A stretch of 64,000 bases of DNA, taken from Symbiodinium natans. Its lineage: Eukaryota; Sar; Dinophyceae; Suessiales; Symbiodiniaceae. The DNA lies in the NCBI GenBank assembly GCA_905221605.1, contig CAJNDS010000165.1, positions 1 through 64,000 of the forward strand, in the 5' to 3' direction. Shown here in pieces: positions 22,800-34,632 of the stretch (the first letter of the stretch is position 1; the number at the start of each line of letters is the position of its first letter). The position numbers were made by a program, and so were the translations under genes. The notes under the pieces were generated by a model, which was not told the DNA's origin, did not search any database, and saw only the letters and a program-made list of their open reading frames with translations.

Positions 22800-24025
22800 T
22801 CTGTGGGGGAGGGGGGGTTCGCCAGGAACTAACAAAGAGGGTTTCAGGTTGAGAGTTTACGTGAAGCTGCTTGGGTGCTTGGAAGTCGGCTTATGAGTAG
22901 TGCAGCTGCACTTATAACTATCACACACCAAAAGACCCCATATGTGTAACCCATGAACCTTCAAGTAGGCTTTAGGGATACTATTTGCGCAAGTACCCCA
23001 AACAACATGTAAAATGACAATCCGTATCTTGCCCTCAGAAGGAAGTGAGTTTGTTTTTTTTTTTTGTTTTGGGGGGGGGGGGGGTCTTAAGCAAGCAGTC
23101 GATAAGGGTTTAGGGGAGGCTGTGGGTTTACCAGGAGGGGCTATGGTACCCCGTAACCCCTCTAACACGGCCCTTTAGGGTTGATTCGGCCCTAAAGCCG
23201 AAACCCTAAACCCTCAACCCTAAATCCTACTCCCTAAACCCTGGTATGGGGGGGGTTCAGCTTCAAAAGTTCGCGAAGCTGACAAGCCATGAGTCTGAAC
23301 TCCTAAAGCTCACGTCAGCCCTACTCCGCATGCCGAAGCCTACAAGTACTTGGAGGTTCAGGGCACGTAAAGGCCAATTTATATGTGTGGTTATAACCCA
23401 CGTACAAGCCCCTTAAGTACCCAATAGGGTTATACTTGGGTTGTAAGTACAGTTATACTTGGGTGACGAAGTACCCTAAAAAGGTTATACTTGGGTTACT
23501 AAGTACCCTGAACCTCCCTAAACCCTAAACCCCAAACCCCGAACCCTAAACCCTAAACCCTAAACACCCTATGTTTGGGTTCGAAGTGCAGTTATCAGTG
23601 GGTTGCTAAGAACCGTGAACCTCCAACAGTAACAGTGCTCGCTTCAGAGAGTCGCAAGAAGGGGGGGGGGGGGGGGTTTACGGTATTAGGGGGTCTAGGG
23701 TTTAGGGTTTAGGCTGTAGGGTTGAGGGTTTAGGGTACCTTATTGGGGTCCTTGTTGTGAGGGGATCCTACTCTTTGGGGGTGTATATTAGGGGTCCGGT
23801 ATTCTCGCAAGCCCTCAAGTAAGCTTGGGCTTAGGGCTTTAAGGTTTTGAGGTTTACCAGGATTCAGGAGTTTGCGGCGTACCGGTTTTAGGGTTCAGGG
23901 CTTAAGGGTCTGAAGGTTTCTCCACCCCTGAAAGAAGAGAGTTGGAGCTCACGCTACTGAGCCCTAAACCTCAAAACCAAGTTAAGCGGTTGCAGTGACA
24001 AGTTGAGCTTGGGTTCAACTTTCAG
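22800..24025. other. repeat-rich intron
   Basis: It contains family D arms (23345-23470, about 23570-23625), poly-G tracts at 23076-23084 and 23661-23675, and short telomere units. I see no exon I would defend. Confidence 0.45.
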
Positions 24026-24082
24026 CCAGCTGCACGTATCTTGTGGCCAAGGTTCTCCCGAACCCAACCGAGACTGCTCAAG
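24026..24082 (+). CDS. exon candidate
   Basis: A CAACTTTCAG acceptor and AAG|GTCAGC donor enclose 19 codons, PAARILWPRFSRTQPRLL. Both sites are near consensus. Confidence 0.48.
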
Positions 24083-24902
24083 GTCAGCGCCAGCGCTTGA
24101 GTTTTAGGGTACAGGGCTTTCAGATCTACTTGTAGGGAAGCTTCGTGGCTCCAAATATATCCCACCAAAATACTGTGCAGGGTCCATCAAGAATGGAGAG
24201 ATAGGGTTTTTATTTGTGTGCTAATTTTTGTTAGAGTTATTCGGGGTTGTTAGCTTTGGGGGTCGCGGGGCTTGTCTCTGGTGAACAACTAGGGTGTGGG
24301 AGGAGGTGAGGGTGACAAGAGTTTAGGGTTTAGGGTTTAGGGTTTAGGGTTTAGGGTTTAGGAGACATTCAGGTTATCAGGGAAATATTTGGGTTTGCTA
24401 GGTCGTTCGGGTTATTAGGAACATAAGCGTTGTCGGGGTTATGTTTTGGGCTGTCAGGGCTGCTAGGAGTTCTTAGGGTTACTAGGGGCCCTATGTAAAT
24501 CCTATATCTCAAACCCTAAACCCTAAACCCTAAACTCGGGCGGTTGGGGTCGTTAAGCTTGGCTTTCTTCTGGCTGGCTCTTAGGACTTTAACCTTTGGG
24601 GTTTGCGGAGAAACTACAATAAGAAGCCTAAAAGTTAAACGTTCGGAGGGCTTCGGAAGTCCACCAAGTAAGGGTTGCTGAGGATTGATGGGGATCTCTT
24701 TCAGGAAGCCGGCAAGTCTAGGGTTGTCATAGGGCTTGCGGGACTTCACAGAGAGTGAACGGCTTTAAGGGCTCGGTCTAGGGTCTGGTGAACCCCCAAA
24801 GCCCTAATCCTAAACCCTATAACCCTAAACCCTATAGCCCTAAACCCAAAACCCAAAACCCCCAAAAACCCCAAAACCTGAGACCCAAATCGATCCTGGA
24901 AA

Positions 24903-25329
24903 GCCCTCCCGAGCCAGGAGACACGAGCAAGCTGCAGGATCGCTTGCGGCATCTCGAGTCAGAGGTCAGTTCTGACATTCTTGGATACTACTCTTAGGGT
25001 TTAGGGTTTGGGGTTTGGGGTTTGGGGTTTGGGTTTGGGGTTTAGGGTAGACATGTCTAAAAAATAGTATCCAGATGCAACAGTCGGAGGTAAGTTCGCG
25101 CTTCTTTCTGGGAAGTTGTGTTTGTTGCGGGGGAGGTTGGGGGGGAGGGGGGTTTGTTTCGGGTTTAGGGTCGAGGGTGGGTCTGGGGTGGGAGGGGGGG
25201 GGGACCTATCTTGAAGCTACATGGGTTGGTTTGCCATTACCTTCACTTTTGTTATTGCTAACGCAGTTGCCCTGCACAGCTCTTTGTAGCAAGCGTCCAT
25301 GAAGCTTTCATGAAAGCACGATTATATAG
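24903..25329 (+). CDS. three-exon run with 15-nt micro-exon
   Basis: Exon 24903-24964 (DTSKLQDRLRHLESE|GTCAGT), micro-exon 25075-25089 (ATCCAG|MQQSE|GTAAGT) and exon 25280-25329 (CTGCACAG|LFVASVHEAFMKARLY) join in phase. The 110-bp intron 24965-25074 has inverted ends (GGATACTAC / TAGTATCC) around a TTTAGGG/TTTGGGG core. The protein is a coiled coil. Confidence 0.55.
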
Positions 25330-25716
25330 GCCAAGGGCGTAGTTAGCCATGTTCCCCTTTTGCAGTGACACTCCTTAATCGGAAGATGCGAGCTTGAAGC
25401 CCTGTCCATGATAAGGGCTTCAGGGTTTTAGGGTTTTAGGGTTCAGGGTTTAGGGGTTAGGGTGGTGGAAGTTGGTGGCAGCAGTGGCCGCCGTACCTTC
25501 AGCATGTGGACTAGGGAACACTTACAAGCATAACCCAAGACCCTAAAACTACAGCCTTGCAATAAAGGAGCTAAGACCCTTCCACCCTGAAACCTCTAGA
25601 GTCCTTGGATTCTGATTTTTCTTAAACCCTAAACCGCAAACCCCAAACCTAAGCAGAATTTCAGGGTTTGGGGCAAAGGGGTGCGTAGTCCCCAGAACCC
25701 AATTCGTCCCTAGCAG

Positions 25717-25765
25717 GCCTCAGTCAGGGGGCCGTCACCCTCCCAAAAAAATACCTAAGCCTCAG
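25717..25765 (+). CDS. exon candidate
   Basis: A CCTAGCAG acceptor, LSQGAVTLPKKYLSL, and a GTCCGA donor. Confidence 0.45.
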
Positions 25766-26391
25766 GTCCGAAACCCTAGGGTTCAGGGTTCAGGGTTCAG
25801 GGTTTAGGGTTTAGGGTTGAGGGTTTAGGGTTTAGGGTTTAGGGCTTAGGGTTTAGGGTTTAGGGTTTAGGGTCCCCCAGGCTTGAGGGTTTAGGAGAAC
25901 GCCGAGAACCAGGGAATCGGAAGCCTGGCCAGGTTGAGATGGGACTCGCACCGCTGCGACGGCATCAGGCTCTCATTAAAGGCTTACTGGCTCAAAACCC
26001 AACTTTTCAGCTTTCTTCTTATAGGGTAGTTTATTCTGAAAGTTTCAACTTTTATTTCCTCGGGTTTTGGGCCAGTAAGAAGGGGGAAACTTGCTGGTTT
26101 CAGGGTTTGGGGTTTAGGGTTTCAGGGTTTAGGGTTTCAGGGTTTAGGGTTTCAGGGTTTAGGGTTTCAGGGTTTAGGGTTTAGGGTTTAGGGTTTCAGG
26201 GTTTAGGGTTTGGCATAATTACTTCGAATGGCATGAGCTTTTGTGACTAGGACCCAGAGAAAGCCCGTATTCCCCTTGTTTTAGGGTTTTGGGTCCCTTA
26301 AACGCCCCTTTTAACAAGAAAGGGTACCCTGATTTATTCCTCGGCTGGTTTTGGGTGCAGGTGCATATCTCCTGTGTCGGGCTGCCCTCAG

Positions 26392-26455
26392 GTGTCGTTG
26401 CGGTCTCTCGAGGAGACCAGCATGAAAGTAGAGCAACTGCAGCTTGGCTATGAAG
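26392..26455 (+). CDS. coiled-coil exon
   Basis: A GGGCTGCCCTCAG acceptor, VSLRSLEETSMKVEQLQL, and GAAG|GTTTCT before TTTAGGG units. Hydrophobic spacing is typical of a coiled coil. A family B element lies just upstream (26251-26360). Confidence 0.58.
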
Positions 26456-27266
26456 GTTTCTAGGGTTTGGGGATTTAGGGTTTAGGGCTATAGGGTTTAG
26501 GGTTTAGGGTTTAGGGTTTAGGGTTTAGGGTTTAGGGTTTAGGGTTTAGGGTTTAGGGTTTCGTGTTCTGCTTGAGGCATGTAGATCATGGAGGCTTCGC
26601 TCCCTTTACTTGTAAGCCCTGAACCCTGAGGAACCGCTCACATGTGGCAGCTACAGAGGGCCTAGGACAAAGAGCTGGGTCAAACCCTAAACCCTAAACC
26701 CTAAACCCTAAACCCTAAACCCTCTCACATTTTTTTTTTTTTTTTTTGGGGGGGGGGGGGGGGGTGGGCTTGGGGAGGTGGATGGAGTCCCTGCGTGCAA
26801 GACCCGTAAACCCCTGGACACGGAACAAGAAACCTTTATGACAAGCGGGAAACTTGCTGGTTTCAGGGTTTAGGGTTTCAGGGTATAGGGTTTCAGGGTT
26901 TAGGGTTTAGGGCTTCAGGGTTTAGGGTTTCAGGGTTTAGGGTTTAGGGTTTCAGGGTTTGGGGCGGTTTAGGGTTTCAGAGCTTAGGCTTTCAGGACCC
27001 AAGCTGCTCTGAGCTCCCTCCCCAAACCCCCCCCCCCCCCCCCCGGGTTTAGGGTTTAAGGTCTGCCCAGTGCATAATTACAGAGTAGCCTATCTGAAGG
27101 TAACGAGGGGGTAGAGTTCCTGTGCTGTGTGGCACTGCAAAGTCTTCCGCCTGTGCACTCGTACAGCCTAGTGGGGGGGTATAGGCTCTACCGCGGGCTT
27201 GGGCTTGAGCGCTTGACCTTGATTGCTTGGGCCTGACTGTTTGGGTATTCGGCCTCAGACTCATAA

Positions 27267-27368
27267 GGGTATTTCCGAAGAAAGTGGGTACGCCTTTTAG
27301 CCCCCAAATAGAATAGAATCCCCTTAAAGAGACCCCCAAAAAAGGTACCCCTATTTTCGGAAACGCCC
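27267..27368. mobile_element. family A inverted-repeat element
   Basis: The ends are TTTCCGAA..GGGTACGCC and GGTACCCCTATTTTCGGAAA. Other copies: 6005-6107, 27850-27945, 37304-37406, 45600-45693, 55289-55393. About 100 bp each. The right end leads into the acceptor of the next exon at 27388. Confidence 0.8.
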
Positions 27369-27387
27369 GTAAGTTTAAAGTCTGCAG

Positions 27388-27475
27388 CCTAGGCAAGAGA
27401 CCCTGAAGCAGCTGCCCCTGGATGTTGCCGTCCAGCGCTCTGCAGATGCGCTAACGGCGCTGGAGGCAGATGAGG
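27388..27475 (+). CDS. helical exon
   Basis: An AAGTCTGCAG acceptor opens 29 codons, PRQETLKQLPLDVAVQRS and ADALTALEADE, to a GTGGCG donor. It is acidic and helical, consistent with the neighbouring coiled-coil exons. Confidence 0.57.
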
Positions 27476-28065
27476 GTGGCGTGCGGGGTAGAGTTTAGCA
27501 AGTTTAGCTCATGAGGTTTGAAACCCTCCAAGCCCCATGATACAGCCCTTACGCCCTAAGATTTTTGTTGCAGCCTAAACCCTAACTGCAGTTCAAGCCC
27601 CAGGCTACCCAGCTTCGGATCGTGATTTGTTGGGGTTCAGGTGTCGGGTTGAGGGTTTAGGGTTCAGTGTGCAGATAGGGCTCAGGCGGGTTTTCGGATT
27701 CATTCTTTTCTTCATTTATTTTTAGTTGGGGGGGAGTGGGGGGGGGAAGACCGGGCCGGGTCCAGGGCTACGAATTTCTTGGTCTGCTGCTTGATGTCAT
27801 TACGTCGATCAGGAAACGCTACTAAGCCCCCGTAGCTGCCTCAGCTATACGGAAAATAAGGACACCTCAGTATAGACCCCCAAAGTAGGATTCCCTTATA
27901 ACAGGTGATCCCCCAATAAGGTACCTTTGGAAACCCCCCATACGAATCAGGACCCCAAGAAGGTACCAAACACCACCCTAAACCCTGAACCTTAAACCCT
28001 AAATCCTAAACCCTGAACCCTAAACCCTAAACCCTGAACCCTAAACCCTAAACCCCTATAGTCAG

Positions 28066-28153
28066 GCAGAAGGTCGTCAGCGTGCCGGGCCACTGTCCCT
28101 GCTCGATGCCCACAAGGCCCAGACCTCGCAATTCTGGAGCCATTTCTGCTTGA
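28066..28153 (+). CDS. exon candidate
   Basis: A TATAGTCAG acceptor opens AEGRQRAGPLSLLDAHKA and then QTSQFWSHFCL. The end at a GC donor near CCCTAAA is a guess. Confidence 0.45.
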
Positions 28154-28411
28154 GCCCTAAACCCTAAACCCTAAACCCTAAGCCCAGTGACTTTCGGGCT
28201 TTGGCTTCCCAGGCCCAATCCTAAGCCCTCAACTCCACCTGAGCGGAGCTCCTTACCCGACCTCAACCACTGTTTTGCGACACCAGACGCCAGGGTTCCC
28301 AGGGTTTCCAGGGTTTCCAGGGTTTCCAGGGTTTCCAGGGTTTCCAGGGTTTCCAGGGTTTCGGGTTTAGGGTTTAGGGTTTAGGGTTGATCCTCGAGTC
28401 CTCGCCTTCAG

Positions 28412-28507
28412 CCCCAAACCTTTGTGCAAATCCTGGGGAAGTGCGGCAGTGCGGGCGTCGGTGGCACGCCGTCCTCGCAACCAAGGGATGAAGACTCGGA
28501 CCCCTAA
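28412..28507 (+). CDS. exon with in-frame stop
   Basis: A CGCCTTCAG acceptor opens PQTFVQILGKCGSAGVGG, TPSSQPRDEDSDP and TAA. It could be a terminal exon with an acidic tail. Confidence 0.48.
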   Translation, partial: PQTFVQILGKCGSAGVGGTPSSQPRDEDSDP

Positions 28508-28662
28508 GGTCGTACTCCTAAAGGTTCCCCTTAATATCCTCAGTTCATATGACTCCCTTATATTCCCTTAAGAATCCTTGGAAAGAAACTCCCCCCCCCC
28601 CCCCCCAAACCCAAGGGTACAACCTTCAGGATCCAAGGTAGAACCCCGAGACTCTCCCCGAG

Positions 28663-28997
28663 GTGCAGACAAGCCTAGACCAGGTCATGACAGCCATGGA
28701 GGCAGGCCGTTGTAGAGTGTGGATGTAGGGGTCGGGAGAATTACGAGTCCTCTTCCCCCGATGGTCCCTTACTCTAATCGTACTAAAACAAAACCCCAAA
28801 GGCCTGTTCTTATTATTCAGGCTCTTAAGGGTGGGGGGGGGGGGTTTGGTTTAGGGTTTAGGGCTGCAAGCTCCGTTCCACGATATTTTGCGTGCCCTTG
28901 GCTACAGAATAGTATGAAACCTACATGTCGAAATTCAAGAGGTGCATATAGCATATATTCTCAAGGCTTCAGGGCCTTGCGTGTGAAGCTTCTTTGA
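28663..28997 (+). CDS. two exons split by a family E element
   Basis: Exon 28663-28724 reads VQTSLDQVMTAMEAGRCR and meets the family E left end (GTAGGGG). Exon 28871-28997 continues in phase with SVPRYFACPWLQNSMKPT and further to TGA. The combined reading is continuous across the element plus a poly-G and telomere stretch. Confidence 0.48.
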
Positions 28998-29130
28998 TTC
29001 GATGTAGTGAGTGGGGACCGAACGGCCAAATCAGTACCCGTGTTATATCTCAACCCTAAACCCTAAGCCTAAACCCTAAACCGTAAACCCTAAACCCTAA
29101 GCCTAAACCCTCTAGTGTAGGGTGGTACAG

Positions 29131-29205
29131 GCTCTCGTCCGACAGCGGAATGCAGACGTCCAGCTGGTGAACAGCTACTTAGGCCGCCCGTGGCGCGCTT
29201 TTTAG
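29131..29205 (+). CDS. helical exon with stop at its end
   Basis: A GGTGGTACAG acceptor opens ALVRQRNADVQLVNSYLG and RPWRAF before TAG. Either a terminal exon or one ending at an unseen donor. Confidence 0.47.
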   Translation, partial: ALVRQRNADVQLVNSYLGRPWRAF

Positions 29206-29553
29206 GCCCTGAATACCATCCTGGTACTGTATCCTTGAAATCGGGCGGCCAGTGTAGGGCTGTTTGTGTTCATGTGGCGCTTCGGGCTTATGGGCCTCGA
29301 AGTAGGGCTTCGAGAGTTTCCGGAGTTTTGGTGGCTTGTCGGGCTTACATGATCGTGCGACTTCAACATGAACCTGAAAGCCCAGGAAACCATAAGCCCC
29401 AGCCCAGATAAAGTCATGTCAAGCTCATATAGGCCTTATACAGCGTTGACCCCCTTCAAAAGGGCAACTACTACAGATGATACAGCAGCAGCAGCAGCAG
29501 CAGCAGTAGCGAAGTAGGACCAGTAGGCGTAGGAGCAGTAGTATTCGGAGTTG

Positions 29554-29587
<34 letters not shown>

Positions 29588-30160
29588 GGTAGTGGTAGTG
29601 GTAGTGGTACTGGTACTGGTACTGGTAGTGGTAGTGGTAGTGGTAGTGGTAGCAGTAGTGCCTTAAAAGCTGAGCGGAGGATAGCAGATCCTCCAGCTTG
29701 AATGTAGTCGTCTAGGGTTAAGAGAGGAAGTTTAAATGAAGGAACAGCCCATAGTACTCCCAACACCATGAACCCCTAAACCCGCCAAAAACTAGGAGCA
29801 CATCTTTATTCTTTTTTCCAAACCCTTAATTTGGTGTCTAGATCCTTAACTTAAGTTCAAAATCCTCAATTTACGATTCTCGTCCCTGAATTGTAGGTCC
29901 TGAACCCTTAGTTTTTCATCCGCAACCCTTAATTTTCGGTCCCAAGCCCTTAATTGAGGGTCCAAACCCCTCAATCTGGTGTCCAAATCGTTAAATTTTA
30001 AATTTCTGCCCTTAATTGCAAGTCCGGAACCTTTTTTTGGGCATCCGAAATCCTTAATTTTCGGTCCCCCCGAAGCTAGAATCTAGGGTTTAGGGTTTAG
30101 GGTTCAGGGTTTAGGTTGCTAGGTCTGGAAGCTTGCCGACGGTGGTCTTGTTTTTGCCAG
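29206..30160. other. intron with trinucleotide microsatellite and AT-rich GTCC/CTTAA repeats
   Basis: 29480-29660 is a CAG then TAG/TGG/TAC trinucleotide microsatellite. 29800-30065 holds a dozen degenerate units of the form 'cccttaattttcggtcc', a separate tandem family. No exon is supported. Confidence 0.6.
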
Positions 30161-30231
30161 GCGAAGTCTACCGTCGCATCGAGCGTGATGTACCTGCTGA
30201 CAAAGGGCAGAGTAGCTTGATGACGATGTAG
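30161..30231 (+). CDS. exon candidate
   Basis: A strong acceptor (GTCTTGTTTTTGCCAG) opens EVYRRIERDVPADKGQSS and then LMTM with TAG. A second frame (AKSTVASSVMYLLTKG) is also open, so the frame is not settled. Confidence 0.48.
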
Positions 30232-30786
30232 TTATACTAAACCTTAACCCTAAATCCCTAAACCCCTAAACCCCCAGACCCCTAAGCCTCTAAACCCCTA
30301 AGCCCCTAAGCCCCTAAACCCCTAAGCCCCTAGTTCGTGGACCCGACAAGCCTTGTACGATAAGCCAATCCAACTCCACCCAGGATCCAAAGCGTGAGAT
30401 GAGCGGCTACAGTTTAGGGTTTAGGGTTTAGGGTCTACAGTGATGAATGCCCCAAACCACAACTAATCCCTCGGTAGGCCCTGGGGACAGTTTATATTTG
30501 CCCTTATTGGGTTCAAAGGGGATCACATTCGCGAATATGTTTCAGAGGGTTTTATGGGGCCATTCTGGTACTGAACCCCTAAGCCCAAACCCTATATTTA
30601 CATGACCCACTGCAGCACGACACCCTAAACCCTAAACCTTAGGGTTTCGGGTTTAGGGTTTAGGGTTTAGGGTTTAGGGCCCCTCGTCTGGGGGCTCTAA
30701 TTACAATACAGAGCCTCATATTCAAGGTACTCATCATGCTTCGGATCCTAATTCTTCAGGGAGGCGCGTATCTGCACCGATAGAAG

Positions 30787-30901
30787 TGCCTGTATTCACC
30801 CCTATTCCCTCCGAGAAGTCTGTCACAGTCTCCTCTCCTCGTCACAACAAAAGCTAAGGTATCGTGCAGAAGCTGGAGCGCCTGGCGCGAGGCTCTCAGA
30901 C
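30787..30901 (+). CDS. exon with consensus GTAAGG donor
   Basis: 38 codons, ACIHPYSLREVCHSLLSS and QKLRYRAEAGAPGARLSD, end exactly at GAC|GTAAGG. The acceptor is weaker (ATAGAAG). Two other frames are partly open. Confidence 0.48.
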
Positions 30902-31337
30902 GTAAGGCTCCGAGCAGCCGCTTCGTATCGTGGATAGGATGTAGGGCTCAGGAGTTTAGGGGGGTGCAGGGTTCAGGGGTTTGGGATGTGTGCAGGGCTC
31001 AGGGGTTAGGGTTCAGGGTCCAGGATGCAAGGCTTGAAGCCGGATGCAAGCCCGCTAAGCCACCCCTCTACACCCAAAAGCCTGAGCATTTGCAAGTCCT
31101 CAGAGTTTAGGGTTTAGGGTTTAGGGTTTAGGGTTTAGGGTTTAGGGTTTAGGGTTTAGGGTTTAGAGCCCTTAAAGCCCTTCAAGCCCAATACTGGGTT
31201 TAGTTAGGTATGCGACCTTGCGGCTGACGCGAGACATAGCTCTTCACAACAGCCAGGGGGGGGGGGGGGGGGGGGGTTGGGTGGGTGGGGGGGCCTTTGT
31301 AAGGCATTGCTGCCTTGCTTGTGGAAGCTCTTCGCAG

Positions 31338-31456
31338 CAACTGCTGCAAGAAGTTGAGTTGCGATCCTCAGCACCAAATCCATCCCGAGACAGTTCATCC
31401 TGGTCATCCTTCACAGATTTGTGGCATCGTTGGACCCCTTGGCCGCACCTTTTAGG
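31338..31456 (+). CDS. 39-codon exon ending at GTTTAGGG
   Basis: A GCTCTTCGCAG acceptor, QLLQEVELRSSAPNPS, then a Ser/Trp-rich tail (SSFTDLWHRWTPWPHLL) to the array donor. A 20-bp poly-G run lies about 60 bp upstream. Confidence 0.55.
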
Positions 31457-31507
31457 GTTTAGGGTTTAGGGTTCTGGGTTTAGGGTTTAGGGTTTCGGGC
31501 TGTCTAG

Positions 31508-31568
31508 ACCGCCTGAGGGCGCAAACTACGGCCGTGCGGGCCGAATGCCACTCCATCGCTGATGTCAG
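31508..31568 (+). CDS. coiled-coil exon with GC donor
   Basis: A GGCTGTCTAG acceptor, RLRAQTTAVRAECHSIAD, and GTCAG|GCCTGG. A GC donor fits dinoflagellate splicing. Confidence 0.52.
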
Positions 31569-32010
31569 GCCTGGGGGGCCGGGGTGGGTTTAGGGTTTAG
31601 GCTAAAGGGTTTAGGGTTTAGGGTTTAGGGGCGGGGAGGGCTTCGGCTCTAGTTGTCTAAGAAATCAGACTTCCATGATTTGTGACAAATGACATGTTTT
31701 CTTTCCTTTATACAAATTTCAGGCGTGTGGGTGGGGAGGGGGTGGGTCGGACTGTGGCCTTGGAGTGACGGGTTGACGGCTTGTGTATGGCTTGCGGTTT
31801 GAAGGGCTCCGAGGTTTCTGTTTCTTGTTGTCCGCTTGGGCAGGTCGGACGGAGGTCCGATATGCGGTTTGGGGAGTTTAGGGTTTAGGGTTCAGAGTTT
31901 AGGGTTAAGGGTTTGAGGGTTTAAGGGTTTTAGGGTTTAGGGTTTGGACTCGGGGCTCACAAGCTAGGGGGTTGAAATGGAGTTGGGGGGGGCGCGTCGT
32001 CTGTTCGCAG

Positions 32011-34594
32011 CCCTCCTCGCCGGTGCCCAGCGTAGGCCCTTATTCCTTTTTTTTACGGTTCAGGTTCCCTTACATCCCCCTTTTGAACAAAACAGGGTAC
32101 CCTTTTCATTCCTTCTTCTCCTTCTTTTGTTCAAGGTTCCCCTTTAAAATAATATAACCCCCCAAGAAGGGTACCCTTACTAGCCAGGATCAAGGAGCTT
32201 GAGGAGCGGCTGCTTCATGAGGCCACGTCGGGGTTTAGGGTTTAGGGTTTAGGGTTTAGGGTTTAGGGTTTAGCGTTTAGCGTTTAGCGTTTAGGGATTA
32301 GGGTTTAGGGTTTAGCGTTTAGCGTTTAGCGTTTAGCGTTTAGCGTTTAGGTTTTTGCCCCCCCCCCCCCCCCCCCCCCCAGGGTTTAGGGTTTAGGGTT
32401 TAGGGTTTGGGGGTTTAAGGGATTGGGGATATTTTGGGGCGGCTCTTGTTTGCACGTTTTGGTGGATTTCTGAGTTTGGGGTGTTTCCGAAATTCTTGAA
32501 AAGTCTTTCTGTTGTTGTATCCAGCATGTTTGTAGTCATAATTTCATGCCCGCAGAGCCCGAAAAAAACCATAAGGATTGGGTGGGTAACTTTTTAAAAC
32601 CTTCTTGGTTATAACATATAGCATCCTAGTGACCCTAAACCCTAAACCCTAAACCCTAAACCCTAAACTGTAGTTAACCTGTTTTGGGCCAGGGTCTTCA
32701 GCCCCGAAGACATGATGTACCCCCAGCAAAGGAGCTATCGGTATGAGCTTCCTTGGAAACAAGCGAGCTGCTTCCTAAACCCTATATAAACCCTAAACCC
32801 TAAACCCTAAACCTTTTTGTCTTGACGATTCAAGAGCCACTTGAGGTGGCCCTTTTTTCCCCTCCCACCTAGGGGTGCACACTGGGGCTCGTTCAACCTA
32901 AACCCTAAGCCCTACACCCTAAACCCGAAACCCTAAACCCTAAACCCTAAACCTAAACCCTAAACGCTAAACCCTAAACCTAAACCCTGAACCCTGAACC
33001 CTGAACCCTAAACCCTAAACCCCAGACAGCTACTGGGAGATGCGCGCGCAAAGGGGGGCACCCTTTTTATGCCTTTTTAGGGTTTAGGTTCCCTTATAAT
33101 TTTAAGCCCCTTTAAGCCAAAAAGGGTACCCTTTTCATTCCTAGGCTACTCCTCTGTCTAGTGTATGATGCGTTGGAGCTTGAGCTGGTGCACACAAAGC
33201 TACTAAGAACCGAAAGCCCCTAGGAGACATAATATGTTCCCGTGACATTGCAACTTCACACTGCCAGCGGGTCCGCTGTTGAGGGCTGCGGGGGGGGGGG
33301 GGGGGGGGTGTCTTAAAAGAAAAACAATCACCTGGAACCCTTAGAACCTTAGCAAGCCATCAGCAAGCAGGCCGCAACTACCTCCGAGATTGCAGAGAGC
33401 GGCTTGCCTCAGTATTCTTGGCTCACGGACAACGAGCTCAAACAGGGTCAGAGTTTTTTTCCTCAACCTCAAGCCACCCAACCTGAAACTCCAAACCCAG
33501 GCGCCAAGTGCCCACCTCGGCTGTGTGAGGCGAAGCCTACGTAGACTCCAGCTCCCCCCCCCCCACCCCCTGCTCAGTTTGAACACAGAATACCCTCGAG
33601 TTCACACTCGGATCCACACATAGACTTTTCCAGCCCGGTAGGGGACCTAACCTCAAGACCTGCACCCTATGGCTCTACTTCGAATGCATTCAAAGAGGTA
33701 CGCTTTCGACCCACCATACATGTGAAGGGGCTGCCTGGGTCTTGGTCTGAATGTGCGGGCTCCTGCGGGCACCCCAAACTATGAGGAATGACTTGAATAT
33801 AGAGAGGCCCAACAGGTCCAATATCTTAGGTCGACCCTTGACCCAGACCCCTGGGAGGATCCAAAAACTAGATCCCCTCAAAGGTTCCTAAGAATAACCC
33901 AATAGTAGTATAGGGCACCATTCGGGGGTTCTATTCTTTGGAGGATCCCAGGATTCTGGGAACCTGAATCCAGTCCTGCACATGGGGATGTGTGACGGGG
34001 GCATCCCAGCCCCCAAGCGACGTTTGTCCTCCATGTTTGAGGACGGGCTTCCTTGCCAAAGCCCGCTATCCCCTCTTTCTCTTCCAGCTTACCTGGAAAC
34101 CCTAGACTGCAAGCCTTAAGCCCTCACCCCTGAACCCCAAACCTCAAGGGTTAGGGTTTAGGGTTTAGGGTTTAGGGTTTAGGGTTTAGGGTTTAGGGTT
34201 TAGGGTTTAGGGTTTAGGGTTTAGGGTTTAGGGTTTAGGGTTTAGGGTTTAGGGTTTAGGGTTTAGGGTTTAGGGTTTAGGGTTTAGGGTTCAGGGTTCA
34301 GGGTTTAGGGTTTAGGGTTTAGGGTTTAGGGATTACCTGAGCCCCAAGCCCCGCCTGCTCTGAGGCAACCGAAGGCAGGTGACGCGTCTGGAGCTCGCAC
34401 TTCAGGTCGGGTTGAAGGGTTGAGGGTTTAGGGTTTAGGGTGAGGGGTTGAGCTTCAGGGTCTACCCTACCCTTCTTTGTGGGGAGAACGTAGGCCGCTC
34501 TAAGGGTAGTTTAGGGATTCTGTTCCAGAACACCTGGACAACCTTGGACCCAGCAAAAACTACACCCTGGTGGGGGGGGGGGGTCGGGGTGGGG

Positions 34595-34632
<38 letters not shown>

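Noticed and set aside
25939-26184. Frames ending in repeated GFRVS
   Set aside because: The tail is the translation of TTTAGGG/TTTCAGGG units; only the front part could be exon.
29425-29769. 114-codon minus-strand frame rich in Leu/Pro/Val
   Set aside because: It translates a trinucleotide microsatellite.
30230-30330. CCCCTAAACCCCTAAG repeats as a separate family
   Set aside because: Best explained as degenerate CCCTAAA units with an extra C.
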